Source: Blastocladiella emersonii ATCC 22665
Lineage: Eukaryota; Blastocladiomycota; Blastocladiomycetes; Blastocladiales; Blastocladiaceae
DNA length: 64,000 bases
Assembly (NCBI GenBank): GCA_025594325.1
Contig: JANHCV010000006.1
Span: 558,001-622,000, forward strand
Reading direction: 5' to 3'
Shown here: piece by piece, positions 61,609-64,000 of the stretch
Layout of the letters: each line of letters begins with the position of its first letter
How positions within the stretch are numbered: the first letter of the stretch is position 1
Made by a program: the position numbers and the translations under genes
The notes under the pieces: model-generated
Seen by the model: only the letters and a program-made list of their open reading frames with translations
Told to the model about the DNA's origin: nothing
Database searches by the model: none

Positions 61609-62912
61609 TCACTTTCGAGACAGCGGCGCGGGCGCGGGCTTACTGCCCAGCGAGAACGACATGGCGGGCCGCTTGCCCGCGGGTGCGAGACCCGCTTGAG
61701 CGGGCGCTGCTGGGGCGGATGTCGCGGCAGCTGGCGCGGGTGGTGGTGGTGGTGGCGGTCGCGCGGGAGCAGTTGACGGCGGTGCTGGCCATGCCGGTGG
61801 TGGCGCTTGGTACTGCGGCATCATGGCGCCGTACTGCTGCGCCTGGTACGCGTACGCGTACGCGTGCTCCTGCTGATGGTGCATCTGGGCGTACGCGTAC
61901 GGGTTCTGCTGGTACTGCTGCTGCTGGGCGTAGTAGGCCGCGTACTGCGCGTACTGCGCCGCCGCGGCATGCGCGGCCATGGCGGCGGCGGCGGCCGCGC
62001 TTGGCGGTGGCGGCGGCGGCGGAACGAGTCCCAGCACCGGTGCGACCGGCGCTGCGGGTTTCAAGCTCGCCCCAGTTGCCGCCGCCATCATCCGCTGAAT
62101 CTCCTTCTCCTCGCGCCTCCTGGCCCTGCGCTCCTCGTCCGTGGCCGCCGTCGGGTTCGCCGCGCGCTCGGCGTCGCGCAGCTCCTTGGCGCGCTTGACG
62201 TGGTGGTGGTCGTAGCTCGACAAATGGTTCTCGAACTCGCCGGCCTTGGCGTACTGCTTGTCACACACGTCGCAGTAGAACTTGCGGCGGACCTCGCGGA
62301 CCTCGGCGTCGCGCTCGGCGTCGCGCGCGACGCGCGACTCGCGCCGGCGCCGCTCCTCGTCGGACTCTTTCTCGAGCCGCTCGGCGACGGACAGCGGGCG
62401 CACGGCGGCGGTCGCGGCCATGGACAGGTCTTGCTCGAGCTTGCCGAGGCCGAGCGTGCCGATGTGGTCGCTGAACGGGATCGGGTCGACGCGGCCTATG
62501 AAGAAGATCAGCGGGCGGTCTCGCGCTAACTCGCGACGAGCGTACCTTTAACGCGGCCGATGCCACTGCCCTCCTTCCACCCGAGCTTCTTGAGCAGCTG
62601 GAACCCCGCGTTGCGCTCGCTGATCGGGACGTGCACCGATGCCTTGGCGGGCGCCTCGTCCTCGCCGGCGGCTTTGTTGACCTCGTCGCGCTTGCCGCGC
62701 GAGGGAGCGCCGAGGCCGGGGCGCGCGACGTGGTCCTCCTCCTCAAACAGGTTTGTTGTCGTGTCCTCCTCATCATCATCGTGCGCACGGGACTTGAACG
62801 GCGAGCGCGGCGACCCCGACCGGGCCGTGGGCGAGCGCGCCGCCGGTTCCCGCGCAGCCGCCACACGCGAGAACGGTGAAGCCGATCGTTCTCTCGTTGG
62901 ACTTGATGACAT
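61609..62912 (-). CDS. G-patch and C2H2 zinc-finger protein (GPATCH8-like)
   Basis: Exons 62912-62546 and 62495-61609, joined in phase 1 across a 50-nt intron, give 417 aa. The G-patch is split by the intron: FQLLKKLGWKEGSGIGRVKG then RVDPIPFSDHIGTLGLGKLE. A single C2H2 finger, CDVCDKQYAKAGEFENHLSSYDH (Cys197, Cys200, His213, His219), follows an Arg/Glu-rich helix. The C-terminus is Pro/Ala/Gln-rich. This order (G-patch, charged helix, one U1-like C2H2 finger) matches GPATCH8-type proteins, which are linked to pre-mRNA splicing; G-patches activate DEAH helicases. Convergent with the Atg18 gene (39 bp between stops). Confidence 0.85.
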
Positions 62913-63060
62913 TGCGTCGAGTGGCAGTCGAGTTCAGAGCGTTACATGGGCGACGTCGCGCGTGTCGGGGAGCGGCGGCCTCGTCAACGCGCTTCCCGCT
63001 CTCATACTTCGAGGCTCAAGCACGATCCCAGGTGTATCACCATCCATCTCTCAAGCTCCG

Positions 63061-63497
63061 TCACGATGATGTCCGCGCGCTCGCGTTGATAGCCGACCCG
63101 ATGCGGTTGTACAGCTGCTGGCGCGTCGTGTCCGGGACCATCTCTATCCTCGCGCGCGCAGGCCGCGACGTGAGTGTCTCTCCCACCCATGAGCAACGAC
63201 GTCGCACGACAACAGACGCATACCCTGAGCAACCGGCAGCACCTGCGCCATGATCGAGTCGACGGTGACACGGTCGATGCCCTCACGGTCAATCACCTCC
63301 TTGATCTTGAGCCGCACCTGGTCCCGCCACCCGCTCTCGGCGAGCTGTTCCCGGAGAAAGTCCTTGACCCTAAGAATCCATTATTGTTGGTGTGAGGCTA
63401 CGTGAGAACCGCAAGAAGTCCATCGCCGCGCGGAGCCGCCGTACTGCTCGCGCTGCCCCGACACGACGAGTTTCTGGTACACGGCTTGGTGGTCCAT
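63061..63497 (-). CDS. SUS1: SUS1/ENY2, SAGA and TREX-2 complex subunit
   Basis: Three exons (63497-63445, 63369-63224, 63143-63061) give 93 aa, the normal family length. Exon 1 is MDHQAVYQKLVVSGQRE. Exon 2 has VKDFLREQLAESGWRDQ and the helix IDREGIDRVTVDSIMAQVLP. Exon 3 has MVPDTTRQQLYNRIGSAI. SUS1/ENY2 is an all-helical scaffold shared by the SAGA deubiquitinase module and the TREX-2 mRNA-export complex. Small, multiply spliced SUS1 genes are also known in yeast. The frame is kept at both junctions (phases 2 and 1). Confidence 0.9.
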
Positions 63498-64000
63498 GTC
63501 AGGATGTGTGTTTCAGTGCAGGGAGAGGCGGGACCGCCGCGAGTGCCCTTGACAGAGCGGAGAACCGGCGAGGGAGCGGCGACGCGTGCGTGCGCTCGCT
63601 CGCGCTGCGTCACGCCGGACTTGCAGCGGCTGCCCTGCTGCGCCTAACCGTCGCGCGCCTTGGCCGCGGACCACTCGACGGCCGATATGGATGAAAATTG
63701 CGGCCCTGGCCATCGAGCACAGGCGGGAAGCGCTGGAACGCTCGCAATGTCATTGCCGCCGCCGTCGCCACGGACGCCTTGGCCCGAGGCCCGATCCCAT
63801 CATTAAGTAGCAGCGCGAGTCCAGGTTCTATCAACCACTTGCTGCGCAGTCCCATCAGGCTCGAGCTCCGTGAGTGGGCTAGCGAAGGCGGTTACTTTCA
63901 AGGCGCGGACGCCAGTCGCCTACTGTGTACGCACCTGTACGATCCCACCTTCGAGTCGCTGATGACGACAAAGATCATGATCTGCTGCAGGAGCGTATGT
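63498..64000. other. Window end; possible partial gene on the minus strand
   Basis: Near 63,915-63,990 a minus-strand reading QQIMIFVVISDSKVGSY, and near 63,660-63,855 GLRSKWLIEPGLALLLNDG, look protein-like and could be exons of a gene that enters from beyond the window. Splice connections could not be established and no family was recognised. Confidence 0.25.

Overview
The window is nuclear DNA of a GC-rich, intron-containing eukaryote. Small introns (about 55-80 nt, GTACG/GTATG-type donors, CTAAC/CTGAC-like branch sites), a fungal-style SPX-RING protein, and a coiled-coil protein resembling the ciliary dynein-regulatory-complex subunit DRC12 together suggest a flagellated (zoosporic) early-diverging fungus. 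A Blastocladiomycota or Chytridiomycota lineage would fit; this is inference, not proof.

Host left arm (1-26,219): an SPX-RING protein, a MAPEG membrane protein, an endonuclease/exonuclease/phosphatase (EEP) enzyme, then a head-to-tail array of four two-exon F-box-like paralogues on the minus strand (6,145-16,795). In that array two copies are open (8,761-11,154 and 14,483-16,795) and two are broken by stops and frameshifts. Next come the DRC12-like gene, fibrillarin, a multipass MFS-like transporter, and 3.3 kb of gene-poor sequence. A composite promoter element (E-box-like TCACNTGA followed by ACGCGTC) recurs in front of the array genes.

Centre (26,225-49,570): an integrated Polinton-like virus (PLV), bounded by 611/612-bp terminal inverted repeats whose tips are a 26-bp perfect palindrome, and by a 5-bp target duplication GTACG. 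It is visibly less GC-rich than the host and its genes show no introns. It encodes a TVpol-like polymerase fused to an SF3 helicase, a candidate tyrosine recombinase next to a retroviral-type DDE integrase, a 937-aa repetitive fibre-like protein, an A32/FtsK-type packaging ATPase, penton-like and major capsid candidates, small basic, membrane and zinc-ribbon proteins, and an HNH-AP2 endonuclease. Many of these genes share a GTAA(A) motif immediately before the ATG. A Ty3/gypsy chromovirus (41,851-47,137; two 174-bp LTRs differing at one base; target duplication CTCGC) has landed inside a viral zinc-finger gene and split it. The retroelement has an in-frame stop in its protease and a frameshift in its integrase.

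Host right arm (49,576-64,000): an 807-aa low-complexity protein with two related Cys/His modules, a Polo-like kinase (five exons), a proteasome assembly chaperone 1-like protein, COA5/PET191, an Atg18/WIPI PROPPIN, a G-patch plus C2H2 protein of the GPATCH8 type, and SUS1/ENY2. Exon structures were assigned by reading splice sites and conserved motifs; no database search was possible.
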